Assembly (NCBI GenBank): GCA_036010965.1
Contig: DASCMO010000017.1
Location: 11,368 to 75,367 of the forward strand
Source of the DNA: GCA-2686265 sp036010965
Lineage (GTDB): Bacteria > Planctomycetota > UBA1135 > GCA-002686595
DNA: 64,000 nt
Direction: 5' to 3'
Part shown: positions 32,587-40,898 of the stretch, piece after piece
Numbering within the stretch: position 1 is the first letter of the stretch
Layout: each line of letters begins with the position of its first letter
The notes under the pieces: model-generated
Seen by the model: the letters and a program-made list of their open reading frames with translations, nothing else
Database searches by the model: none
Told to the model about the DNA's origin: nothing
Position numbers and translations under genes: made by a program

Positions 32587-35577
32587 TCACTCGCAGAACG
32601 TCACCTCCAGCCCGTCCGAGAGCCCGATGCCCGTGCCGTCGGGGTGGGCGGGGTCGCGGAACCAGTGCTGGTAGTACCTCGTGGCGCCGATCAGCGAGGG
32701 AGTCACCGTGATCGGGACAGCGCCGTCGCCGAAGAAGTCGAGGGCGTAGATCGCCTCGCGGAACAGGGGCGGCTGGACCAGGCGGAAGCCGCCGAAAAAT
32801 GGCGTGTTGTCGGGAGCGTCGCCCGAAAAGAGCACGGCCACCTGATTGGGCATGCCGGAGGTCAGCTGCACCTCGAAGTTGGACAGGGAGGCGCTCGGGA
32901 CGCCGGCGCTGCCCATCGTCGGCACGGCACCCGTGGAGTTGGGCTTGGCCTGGCCGTAGTTCAGCGGTGACGCGCAATCGTAGGCCGTGTGGACCAGGGA
33001 GACGTCGTCGATCGTCCAGCCGCCGAATTCGGTCGCGTCGTCGCTGCGCAGGGAGAACTCGATCCGCACCGCGTCGACACCGTCCGCCTCGGCAGAGATG
33101 TTCAGGTCGACCTTCACCCAGGCGCCGTCGTGGATGTCGCCGGTGCCCGTGCTCTTCCAGACATCCACGCCATTGACGCGCACGATGGCCTGATCCGAGA
33201 CGTGGTGCTCCACGTTCAGCCAGCGTCGGAAGCGCAGGCGCGTGCCCACCGCCGCGGTGCAGTCGATGAAGGGTGTGCGCAGGTAGTTGTACTGGTCCGC
33301 CTCGTACAGCCCGTCCCAGCCCGGCCGTCCAAGGTCGTTGCCGCGCACGCGCGTGCCGCTGAAGGCCTCGCTCGGGTCGTCACCCTGGCAGTGGAGCGGA
33401 CCATGGTGGAAGTCATCGTGTGGGACGCCCCCTCCCGGGAGCACGCCGTGGCTCCATCCGTTGGAGCCGTCGGCCTCGAAGTCGTCGAAGAAGAGCACCA
33501 CGACACCCACGAAGAAGGACAGAGGTTGCGCCGGCCCAGCACGAGGGAAGGTCTCGCTGGCGCCCGCGGAGTCGGTGGCGGTGACGTAGTACTCCGCGTC
33601 GGCCGGACCCGCCTGGCCCGGGATCTGGGCGCCGTAGTCGTCGCCGCCGAGGGAGGCCATGGCCACGGTCGTCCAGGGGCCGTCGTCCACCCGGTAGACC
33701 AGGTCGACGGTCGACAGGGACGGAGCCGTGGCGGGCGTGACTGTGGCCTGCACGACGTAGGGTCCGAGCTCGTCGTTAGTGTCGGGCAGTTCGGTCACGC
33801 CGGCGAAGATGATTTCTGGCAGGTCGATGCCCGGGAAGGACTGGGCCCGGAAGCCCGCGTCGATGTCGGCGTAGTGGGGCGAGCCGTCGTCCAGGTTGCC
33901 GTTGTCGTCGTCGAGGACCAGCCACTGGGTCTCGATCACCGACTTGATCTGGCGCTGGTCGTAGACGTTCATCCATCCCGAGAAGAGGGCGTCGGCGATG
34001 GCGTCGCCCGCCGCGTTCCCGTGAGTGGTGTTGAGGTGGTCGCGCACCTTCCAGGCCGCGCCCATCCAGACCTCTCCGTCGGCGTGCACCCCGCCCGCGC
34101 AGCCCGGGTTGCAGTCCCCGCAGAAGGGGCGCGTGTTCCAGCCAGAGCGGATGGCCGAGCCGGGGCCGAAGAAGCCGCGGCCCACGATCGGGTCGTCGTA
34201 CAGGTAGAGCGAGAAGACGTCCGCGTTGCCCTCGCCCATGCCGTCCGACTCGTTGCCCGTTCCGTACAGGCTGTTGAGCCAGTGCCCCATCTCGTGGGCG
34301 ACGACCGAGGAGTAGGACGTGTTGACGCACGGGCCGCTCGCACGGAAGAAGTTGACCGCGCTGCCGTTCCAGAAGGCGTTGCAGCTCTGGTCGAGGTTGA
34401 CGTTGGCCAGCGCCTGGAAGTCCGCCGTGTCGTCGGAGGGATTGACGGCCCGGATCCAGTCACGCAGGACGGCGATCTCCCGGAAGGCGTTGCCCTGGGC
34501 CGTGACGAACTCCGTCGGGGTGGCGTTGAGCAGGACGGCGTTCCCAGTACCGCTCAGGGTGAAGACTTCCACGTGCTCGGAGCCGGCGTCGTTTTGCACG
34601 TCAGCCAGGTCTCCGATGTAGGCGAAGGTGCAGTTGAGATTGCCGCTCGCCCCGACGAAGTTGAAGTGGCCGTCGACGTCGGTCGTGACCTCCCCGGCCG
34701 GGCTCGTGACCAGCATGTAGGGCGCGGGGCGCGCCAGGGGCGGGTTCGAACTCGTGTCGGGCTCGGTGGTGGTCGTGACGTTGGCTTGCACCGTGCCGCT
34801 TATGTCGCAGGAGTGCACCGCCGGTCGGGAGTCGAGCAGCGAGCCGTCGAGTGCGCTGATCCGCAACACGAGCCCCTCGGGTTCGAAGCCCGTCTCGCTC
34901 CAGTGGACCTCGACGCGCCAGGCGAGGGCTGCGTGGCGGCGGTCATCGACGAGGTGCTGAGCGATTCCGAGCTCGGAATCGCCGACAAGTGTGGCCGGCA
35001 GGCCAGAGCTGGCCTCGAAGAGAGTCGTCGCCCTCACGCGCGCCTCGTCGGCGCCGACGAGCGCGATGGTGGGCGTGCCCCACAGGCCGGGCATGGCCGT
35101 CGATTGCAGAGACAGCACGCGCCCGGCGTCGTCGAAGAGCACGCTGACGCGCGCGTCGAAGACGCCGACCTCGGCCAGGGCCTGGTCGAAGAGCACGACC
35201 CGCTTGTCGCTCGTGCCGATCTCGGACAGGGGCAGGGCGAGCACGCGCGGCGAGACCAGGGTCGGCTCCTCGAGCCCGGTCAGGTGGGCGGTCTCCTCCA
35301 CGAACTCGCGCGCCAGGCGTACGAGATCGCTCTCGGAGAGCGGCGCGAATGAGCCCTCGGCCGTGCCGCCGCCGAGGAATTCGGCCCAGCCGGTTTCACG
35401 GCTCAGGAAGTGGCGCCAGCCGGGCCCGCGCTCGGAGCGCCAGCGGTGGAAGCGGCTCTCGAGCGAGCGCTCGAGGGTGGAGCCTCCTGCGGAGATCTGG
35501 GCTTGGGCGGGGGTGAGCCACCCGGCGAGTGCGGCCGGCAGCACGAGGAGGATCGGCAGGAAGCGGGGCGAGGGCAT
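32587..35577 (-). CDS. Secreted M36/fungalysin-like zinc metalloprotease with shared C-terminal module
   Basis: A 996-residue exported protease. Signal peptide 1-27 (…GWLTPAQAQ). About 28-260 look like a fungalysin propeptide (FTP-like) region. The peptidase domain has the zinc motif HEMGH at 428-432 within SSVVAHEMGHWLNSLYG, a downstream Glu in GMGEGNADVFSLYLYDD, and QSCNAFWNGSAVNFF just before it. An Ig-like/beta-sandwich region follows (~600-700), with YRVDDGPWTTVAM and a FFDDFEADGSNGWSHG adhesive domain. The last ~130 residues are the shared planctomycete C-terminal module, starting near YDCASPLNYGQAKPNSTG and ending LEVTFCE. It probably digests protein outside the cell. Lies 86 nt upstream of the rhodanese start on the same strand. 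Confidence 0.87.
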   Translation of the reverse strand: MPSPRFLPILLVLPAALAGWLTPAQAQISAGGSTLERSLESRFHRWRSERGPGWRHFLSRETGWAEFLGGGTAEGSFAPLSESDLVRLAREFVEETAHLTGLEEPTLVSPRVLALPLSEIGTSDKRVVLFDQALAEVGVFDARVSVLFDDAGRVLSLQSTAMPGLWGTPTIALVGADEARVRATTLFEASSGLPATLVGDSELGIAQHLVDDRRHAALAWRVEVHWSETGFEPEGLVLRISALDGSLLDSRPAVHSCDISGTVQANVTTTTEPDTSSNPPLARPAPYMLVTSPAGEVTTDVDGHFNFVGASGNLNCTFAYIGDLADVQNDAGSEHVEVFTLSGTGNAVLLNATPTEFVTAQGNAFREIAVLRDWIRAVNPSDDTADFQALANVNLDQSCNAFWNGSAVNFFRASGPCVNTSYSSVVAHEMGHWLNSLYGTGNESDGMGEGNADVFSLYLYDDPIVGRGFFGPGSAIRSGWNTRPFCGDCNPGCAGGVHADGEVWMGAAWKVRDHLNTTHGNAAGDAIADALFSGWMNVYDQRQIKSVIETQWLVLDDDNGNLDDGSPHYADIDAGFRAQSFPGIDLPEIIFAGVTELPDTNDELGPYVVQATVTPATAPSLSTVDLVYRVDDGPWTTVAMASLGGDDYGAQIPGQAGPADAEYYVTATDSAGASETFPRAGPAQPLSFFVGVVVLFFDDFEADGSNGWSHGVLPGGGVPHDDFHHGPLHCQGDDPSEAFSGTRVRGNDLGRPGWDGLYEADQYNYLRTPFIDCTAAVGTRLRFRRWLNVEHHVSDQAIVRVNGVDVWKSTGTGDIHDGAWVKVDLNISAEADGVDAVRIEFSLRSDDATEFGGWTIDDVSLVHTAYDCASPLNYGQAKPNSTGAVPTMGSAGVPSASLSNFEVQLTSGMPNQVAVLFSGDAPDNTPFFGGFRLVQPPLFREAIYALDFFGDGAVPITVTPSLIGATRYYQHWFRDPAHPDGTGIGLSDGLEVTFCE

Positions 35578-35690
35578 CGTGCCATTATAGCGCCTGACGC
35601 TCTGGGTGGGTGAGGAGAGCGCAGACCGCTCCGGGCGTGCCCCTGCTCACCTCGCCCGCTCTTGCCTTCTTTTCGGGGCGCTGAGATTGC

Positions 35691-37049
35691 TCAGTTCGCC
35701 CGGCGGAACACGCTGAGCTCGAAAGCTCCCATGTCCACGGCGGGCTCCTTGTTTCCCGCGTCCGGCGCGAGGGGGTCATCGATCCGACGGGCGAGACCGT
35801 TCAGGTCGAAGGGTGTCTCCTCGTTCCAGACCCCGTCGTCATCGAGGTCGAGCTGGTCCGCGACGATCAGCGAGTTGTCGCCCGCGTCGTTCACCGGGGA
35901 GCCGGGGCGGGGCTCGTACTCGGCGCCCGCTACGGTGCGGAAGAGGGGGTCGGCGTCGATGTTTCCCGTGCCCGCGTAGCCGCCCTCGACGTCGCAGTAG
36001 AGCACCGTCTGCCCTTGGCCGCTGATCTGGGGGCCCGAGGGCGCTTCGTTACCCCAGACGACGGTATTGAAGAGGTCCGCGTGGCCCTCGATGTTGGCGT
36101 TGGTGTTGATGTGGATCGCTCCGCCCATCGTGCCGGCGCGGTTGGCGGCGAAGGTGCAATTGGACCAGCTGCCTCGGCCGGAGACGAAGTCCGATCCGCT
36201 CAGATGGACCGCACCCCCGCTGAGGGCTGCCGAGTTGCGGGCGAAGAGGCAGTTGGAGTAAGTGATCATATCCATCCCGATCGAGGTGGCCCAAAGGGCG
36301 CCGCCGCGGCCTCCGGACGCGTTGTCGGTGAAGGTGCTGTTCGCGGCGTGCAGGGAACCTGTGCGGGAGAAGACCGCGCCGCCCTTCGATGTGGCCGAGT
36401 TGCCCTCGATCCGGCAGCGTTTCAGGTAGAGCAGTCCAAAGTCGATGGTCGCGATCGCTCCCCCTTCGACGGCGGCGTTGTCATCGAAGAGGCAGTCGGA
36501 GAGCATCAGGGCAGGCGACCATCCCATGCCGTCGAGGCCGATCAGCAGCCCGCCGCCCTTACCGTCGGCCCTGCCACCCGTGATCCGAAACCCGTTGACC
36601 TGCGGTAGGAGGGTGGCGCCACTCTGGAAGCTCCCCATCTTGATGACGTGGTAGGCGTTGTCGGAGGGATCGCCGGGCACGCCGATGTCGCCGGAGAGGA
36701 CGGTGCGCTCGAAGAGGGCCGGGTCACGCTCGTCGATGCTCGTCTCGCTGCCCTGGAAGCCGCCGAAGAGCGAGATGCGTTGGTCGAGGGCGAAGGTCGC
36801 GCTGCGTGGGTGCCCGTGGTTCAGTTCCTTGGTCGGTCGGTAGACGCCGGCGGCGACCCAGACCTGGTCGCCCTCGATGCCCACATCGAAGGCCGACTGC
36901 AGCGAGCTGAATGCCTGGCTCCAGCTCTTGCCGTCACCGCCTTGTGATGAGGCGTCCACGAACCAGATGGACTGGGCGCTGGAGATGGGCGCCAGGCCGG
37001 CCAGGAAGGCGATCGGCAGGGCGCGTCCGAACAGGCTCAGATGTGACAT
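35691..37049 (-). CDS. Secreted parallel beta-helix protein (pectin-lyase-like, polymorphic-repeat type)
   Basis: A 452-residue exported protein with signal peptide 1-25 (…APISSAQ). The N-terminal block IWFVDASSQGGDGKSWSQAFSSLQSAFD is the standard opening of right-handed beta-helix proteins. The helix rungs carry repeats of the form N-S-A-x-x-x-GGA-hydrophobic, such as NSATSKGGAVFS, NASGGRGGALWAT and NSAALSGGAVHLSG, as in polymorphic membrane proteins. The C-terminus GNKEPAVDMGAFELSVF is the 'choice-of-anchor Q' type ending. No catalytic residues for a lyase are evident, so an adhesive or structural surface role is more likely than enzymatic. ATG 37049 has AAGGAG 7 nt upstream. Unlike neighbouring exported proteins, it lacks the Cys-rich C-terminal module. 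Confidence 0.82.
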   Translation of the reverse strand: MSHLSLFGRALPIAFLAGLAPISSAQSIWFVDASSQGGDGKSWSQAFSSLQSAFDVGIEGDQVWVAAGVYRPTKELNHGHPRSATFALDQRISLFGGFQGSETSIDERDPALFERTVLSGDIGVPGDPSDNAYHVIKMGSFQSGATLLPQVNGFRITGGRADGKGGGLLIGLDGMGWSPALMLSDCLFDDNAAVEGGAIATIDFGLLYLKRCRIEGNSATSKGGAVFSRTGSLHAANSTFTDNASGGRGGALWATSIGMDMITYSNCLFARNSAALSGGAVHLSGSDFVSGRGSWSNCTFAANRAGTMGGAIHINTNANIEGHADLFNTVVWGNEAPSGPQISGQGQTVLYCDVEGGYAGTGNIDADPLFRTVAGAEYEPRPGSPVNDAGDNSLIVADQLDLDDDGVWNEETPFDLNGLARRIDDPLAPDAGNKEPAVDMGAFELSVFRRAN

Positions 37050-37352
37050 GGGAAGGCTCCTTGGTCAGGGCGCGTACCGATGTGGCCTCCAGTGCGATGC
37101 TATGCCCAATCACCGGACCTGACAAGCGAGGCGGCACCAGAAGGCCGCCAGCACCCGAGCCTCCCGCCCGGATCATCGGATTGCAGACCGCCCGAGCAAG
37201 CCAACCCGGCTGCCGGCGTGGTCGGGAGGGGGCCTCGCCACGGCATCGACGACATCGACTAGACTCGAAGTCTCCGGCCAAGGCGGTCGTGGGCGATCAC
37301 GGCGCCCGCTGATGCCCCTCGTCGAGCCGGCTCCTGAAGAATCGAGACCAGA
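37050..37352. other. Divergent intergenic region, 303 nt
   Basis: Lies between the start of the beta-helix gene (minus) and the NHL-repeat gene (plus) and should hold both promoters. AAGGAG for the minus-strand gene is at 37057-37062 (complement). No gene, tRNA or strong hairpin was found. Confidence 0.5.
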
Positions 37353-38900
37353 ATGAGCATCCTCAGATTTGCCTTCTCCACCTCCATGTCGCTCGCCGTC
37401 CTCGCTCCGCTCGTCGCTGCGCAGACCGTGACAGCCATCATCGACTCCACCGGGGACGGCGCGGGCAACGTGCTCGGCGGTGCGCGCGCGGTCGAGACGG
37501 ATTCCGCCGGCAACGTCTACGTCACCGGTCAGATCAGCCACAACGCCTTCCGTATCACCCCGGCCGGAGTGGTGACCGAGTTGATCGACACCACCGGTGA
37601 CGGTACCCCCGGGAGCCTCCTGCTCTCCAGTACTGGGGTGGCCGTCGACGGAGCGGGCAACGTCTTCGTCGCGGGCCGTGACAGCGACAACGTCTTCCGG
37701 ATCACTCCGGGCGGCGTCGTGACCGAGATCATCGACAGCACCGGCGACGGCGCGGGCAACCCCCTCGACTCGCCGCGGGTGTTGGCCGTGGATGGATCCG
37801 GCAACGTGTATGTCACCGGCGGCAACAGTGACAACGCCTTCAAGATCACGCCGGCGGGGACCGTGACGGAGATCATCGACGCCACCGGCGACGGCGCGGG
37901 CAACGCGCTCGTCACCGCCGGCGGCGTGGCCGTCGACGGGGCGGGCAACGTCTACATCAGTGGCCAGGACAGCGACAACGCCTTCCGGATCACACCGGCG
38001 GGGGTCGTGACCCAGATCATCGACTCCACTGGCGACGGCGCCGGAAACGATCTCGGGCATCCCGAGTGGATCGCCGTCGACGCCACCGGGACCGCCTACG
38101 TCTCGGGCCAACAGAGCGACAACGCCTTCCAGGTCACCTCGGCGGGGGTCGTGACGGAGATCATCGACGCCACGGGTGACGGCCTGAACGTCCTGGACGG
38201 GAGCGAGGGCATCGCCGTGGATGGGGCGGGCAACGTCTTCGTCACCGGCTGGAACAGCTGGAACGCTTTTCGGATCACTCCGGGAGGCCTGATCACCCAG
38301 GTGATCGACCCGAGCGGGGACGGTACGCAGGTCCTGGTCTCGGCCCGCGGTGTGGCCGTCGACGGATCGGGGAACGCCTACGTCGCTGGCTTCAACAGCG
38401 GCAATGTCTTTCGCTTCACGCCCGCGACTCCGCCGCCGCCCGGCACGGAGTTCTGCTTCGGCGACGGCACGGCGAGCTCGTGTCCCTGCGGCAACAACGG
38501 CGGCTCGGGAGAAGGGTGCGCCAACTCGAGCGGCGCCGGCGGGACGGCCGTCGCGTCCGGCTCGGCCAGTGTGAGCGCCGACGACCTGCTGCTCGGGGCT
38601 GAGGGGCTGCTCCCCGGCCAGCCGGCTCTGCTCTTCTCGGGCATGAACGCCGTCAACAACGGCGACGGGGTGGTCTTCGGGGATGGCCTGCGCTGCGCCG
38701 GGGGCAGCGTCGTGCGCCATGGCGTGGTCTACCCCGACAGCGCGGGCGCGGCCGTCTGGGGACCGGGTCTGGGCGTCGCCGGCGGCTGGGTCTCCGGGGA
38801 CGTACGACGCCTCCAGGTCTGGTACCGCGACCCCATCGGCAGTCCTTGCGGCATGCTCTTCAACCTGACCAACGGGGTCGAGGTCCCCTTCACTCCGTGA
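37353..38900 (+). CDS. Secreted seven-repeat NHL-type beta-propeller with shared C-terminal module
   Basis: A 515-residue exported protein. Signal peptide 1-23 (…LAVLAPLVAAQ). Residues ~24-365 are seven repeats of about 48 residues with the pattern VDGAGNVYVTG..SDNAFRITPAGVVTEIID.TGDGAGN, matching the number of blades in a seven-bladed NHL propeller. These usually bind ligands; some are lyases, but no catalytic site is visible. A Cys-rich linker (FCFGDGTASSCPCGNNGG) at ~367 leads into the shared C-terminal module. This module is about 96% identical at DNA level to that of the next gene. ATG 37353 is chosen for the signal peptide; the ribosome site is weak. Repeat codons are very similar, suggesting recent internal duplication. 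Confidence 0.85.
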   Translation: MSILRFAFSTSMSLAVLAPLVAAQTVTAIIDSTGDGAGNVLGGARAVETDSAGNVYVTGQISHNAFRITPAGVVTELIDTTGDGTPGSLLLSSTGVAVDGAGNVFVAGRDSDNVFRITPGGVVTEIIDSTGDGAGNPLDSPRVLAVDGSGNVYVTGGNSDNAFKITPAGTVTEIIDATGDGAGNALVTAGGVAVDGAGNVYISGQDSDNAFRITPAGVVTQIIDSTGDGAGNDLGHPEWIAVDATGTAYVSGQQSDNAFQVTSAGVVTEIIDATGDGLNVLDGSEGIAVDGAGNVFVTGWNSWNAFRITPGGLITQVIDPSGDGTQVLVSARGVAVDGSGNAYVAGFNSGNVFRFTPATPPPPGTEFCFGDGTASSCPCGNNGGSGEGCANSSGAGGTAVASGSASVSADDLLLGAEGLLPGQPALLFSGMNAVNNGDGVVFGDGLRCAGGSVVRHGVVYPDSAGAAVWGPGLGVAGGWVSGDVRRLQVWYRDPIGSPCGMLFNLTNGVEVPFTP

Positions 38901-38959
38901 GGTGGGCGCGAGGGAGGCCGCGCGCGGTCCGCTCGCAGGTTGGCTGGCATGAGGTGGAG
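38481..38959 (+). repeat. Direct repeat copy 1 (479 bp): C-terminal module plus 3' flank
   Basis: Gap-free near-identical match to 40370-40848 at a constant offset of 1889 nt, with about 20 differences by eye (around 96% identity). It covers the C-terminal module of the NHL-repeat protein and runs about 59 nt past its stop codon, so a DNA duplication or conversion, rather than protein-level selection alone, is implied. Confidence 0.9.
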
Positions 38960-38997
38960 AGGGCCGCGGGGGCAAGGCCGTGGATAGGCGGGAGGGG

Positions 38998-39025
38998 CAT
39001 GTGACCTCACGCGCGCGCTGCGCTA
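38998..39025 (+). repeat. 28-nt repeated element upstream of the FG-GAP gene (promoter-like)
   Basis: Identical to 48132-48159. It begins CATGTGACCTCACG and ends GCTGCGCTA, and looser similarity extends about 20 nt further upstream. It lies 63 nt before the GTG of a secreted-protein gene. GTGACC could serve as a -35 box, with the -10 box just after the repeat, although here the -10 (TAGCTA) is poor. Confidence 0.6.
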
Positions 39026-39088
39026 GCTAGAGGTGATCGCGCTCGCAAAGTAAACGCCCCCGGTCCCAGGAAGAGTCAAGGAGACTAC

Positions 39089-40789
39089 GTGAGACATCTC
39101 TCGCTTCACTCGGCTGTCGTCTTGCAGATGGCCTTCGTTCTGGTGTCCTCGTCCTCGGCCCAGACGCTGTTCCAGCCGGCGGAGCAGGCCAAGCTGCTCG
39201 CACACGACGGCGCGCACGGCGACAAGTCCGGTCACTCCGTCTCGGTGAGCGGGGACACGGCTGTCTTGGGCGCCCCCTCGAACTACAACAACGGAGCCAT
39301 CATTGGCGCGGCCTACGTCTTCGTGTGGAGCGGGACTAGCTGGACGCAGGAGGCGAAGCTCACCCCTGACGACGGGCTGATGGGCGACTTCTTCGGCACC
39401 TCGGTTTCGGTCAGCGGTGACACGCTGGTCGTGGGCGCGTACCTGGACGACGACGGCGGAAGCTTCTCCGGATCAGCCTACGTATTCGTGCGCAGCGGTA
39501 CGACCTGGAGCCAGGAGGCCAAGCTCACGGCCAGCGACGACGCAGCTGGCGACATGTTCGGCCTCTCGGTTTCGATCAGCGGTGACACGGCAGTCGTCGG
39601 CGCATCCCGGGACGATGACTTCGGGAGCGATTCCGGATCGGCCTACGTGTTCGTGCGCAGCGGCACGACCTGGAGCCAGGAGGCCAAGCTCACGGCCAGC
39701 GACGCCGCGGCGGGCGACTGGTTCGGCCACTCCGTGTCGGTCGACGGTGCTACGGCGGTCGTAGGCTCTCCCTACCGGGACAACTGGGGCCTTCCCGGCT
39801 CCGCCTACGTGTTCGTCAGGAGCGGAACGACCTGGATTCAAGAGGGCAAGCTCATCGCCAACGACGGCGCAGCTGGCGACCGGTTCGGTCACTCCGTCTC
39901 GGTGAGCGGCGAGACGACGCTGGTGGGCGCGCCGTATGACGATGTCAACCCCATGAGTGACTGCGGCTCGGCCTACGTCTTCGGGCGCAGCGGAACTGAC
40001 TGGATCCAGGAGTACAAGTTCATCGGAAGCGACGCCGGACAAGCCGACGAGATCGGCTATTCCGTCTCGCTGAGTCACGACAAGGCGATCGTGAGTGCCC
40101 ATCGGAGCGACGACAGCTCCTGGTTCAGCACGGGCGCGGCCTACGTATTCGAGCGCAACGGGGCGAACTGGGCTGAGTCCGCCTGGCTGACTGCGAGCGA
40201 CTCCGAGGCCTGGGACTGGTTCGGGTTCTCGGTTTCGGTGAGCGGAGACATGGCCATCGTCGGCGCGCCGTTCGACGACGACCTCGGGCCCCAATGCGGC
40301 GCGGCCTACGCCTTCTGCCTGGGCGAGTGCGATGCGGGAACTTCCTACTGCTTCGGCGACGGCGGTTCTTGTCCCTGCGGCAACAGCGGCGGCTCGGGAG
40401 AAGGGTGCGCCAACTCGAGCGGCGCCGGCGGGACGGCCGTCGCGTCCGGCTCGGCCAGCGTGAGCGCCGACGACCTGCTGCTCGGGGCTGAGGGGCTGCT
40501 CCCCGGCCAGCCGGCTCTGCTCTTCTCGGGCATGAACGCCGTCAACAACGGCGACGGGGTGCTCTTCGGGGACGGCCTGCGCTGCGCCGGGGGCAGCGTC
40601 GTGCGCCATGGCGTGCTCTACCCCGACAGCGCAGGCGCGGCGGTCTGGGGGCATGGTCTGGGCGTCGCCGGCGGCTGGGTTTCTGGGGACGTACGCCGCC
40701 TCCAGGTCTGGTACCGCGACCCCATCGGCAGTCCTTGCGGCCAGCTCTTCAACCTGACCAACGGGGTCGAGGTCCACTTCACTCCCTGA
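39089..40789 (+). CDS. Secreted FG-GAP/integrin-alpha-like beta-propeller with shared C-terminal module
   Basis: A 566-residue exported protein. GTG 39089 is fixed by AAGGAG at 39078-39083 and by the signal peptide ending …VLVSSSSAQ (about residue 24). Residues ~30-410 hold seven FG-GAP-type repeats of about 55 residues, with the pattern KL.ASD.AAGD.FG.SVSVSGDTAVVGA..DDD.GS.SGSAYVFVRSGTTWSQEA. Seven repeats suit a seven-bladed propeller like the integrin alpha head; the Asp-rich loops could bind calcium. The linker CGNSGGSGEGCANSSG then leads to the shared module, nearly identical to that of the preceding gene. Probably a surface or adhesive protein. The 28-nt repeated element lies upstream. 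Confidence 0.85.
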   Translation: MRHLSLHSAVVLQMAFVLVSSSSAQTLFQPAEQAKLLAHDGAHGDKSGHSVSVSGDTAVLGAPSNYNNGAIIGAAYVFVWSGTSWTQEAKLTPDDGLMGDFFGTSVSVSGDTLVVGAYLDDDGGSFSGSAYVFVRSGTTWSQEAKLTASDDAAGDMFGLSVSISGDTAVVGASRDDDFGSDSGSAYVFVRSGTTWSQEAKLTASDAAAGDWFGHSVSVDGATAVVGSPYRDNWGLPGSAYVFVRSGTTWIQEGKLIANDGAAGDRFGHSVSVSGETTLVGAPYDDVNPMSDCGSAYVFGRSGTDWIQEYKFIGSDAGQADEIGYSVSLSHDKAIVSAHRSDDSSWFSTGAAYVFERNGANWAESAWLTASDSEAWDWFGFSVSVSGDMAIVGAPFDDDLGPQCGAAYAFCLGECDAGTSYCFGDGGSCPCGNSGGSGEGCANSSGAGGTAVASGSASVSADDLLLGAEGLLPGQPALLFSGMNAVNNGDGVLFGDGLRCAGGSVVRHGVLYPDSAGAAVWGHGLGVAGGWVSGDVRRLQVWYRDPIGSPCGQLFNLTNGVEVHFTP

Positions 40790-40848
40790 GGCGGACGCGA
40801 GGGAGGTCGCGCGCGGTCCGCTCGCAGGTTGGCTGGCATGAGGTGGAG
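40370..40848 (+). repeat. Direct repeat copy 2 (479 bp)
   Basis: Second copy of 38481-38959, in the same orientation, covering the end of the FG-GAP gene and 59 nt beyond its stop. Several of the differences cluster around the GHG/GPG codons and just at the stop. Confidence 0.9.
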
Positions 40849-40898
40849 GGGGTCGGCCAGCGGCGGCCTGAGTCCCCGTTCCCGGACGCTTCGAGAAC

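Noticed and set aside
32587..35577. Large plus-strand frame over the M36 protease gene (787 codons)
   Set aside because: It is the antisense of a gene with a signal peptide and HEMGH site; Val/Gly/Arg-rich and without a domain.
37440..38440. Regularly spaced repeats that could be mistaken for a CRISPR array
   Set aside because: The period is about 150 nt and the repeats encode NHL propeller blades in one continuous reading frame.
39200..40300. Second set of spaced repeats
   Set aside because: They encode FG-GAP blades in frame with a signal peptide; no spacer-repeat structure.
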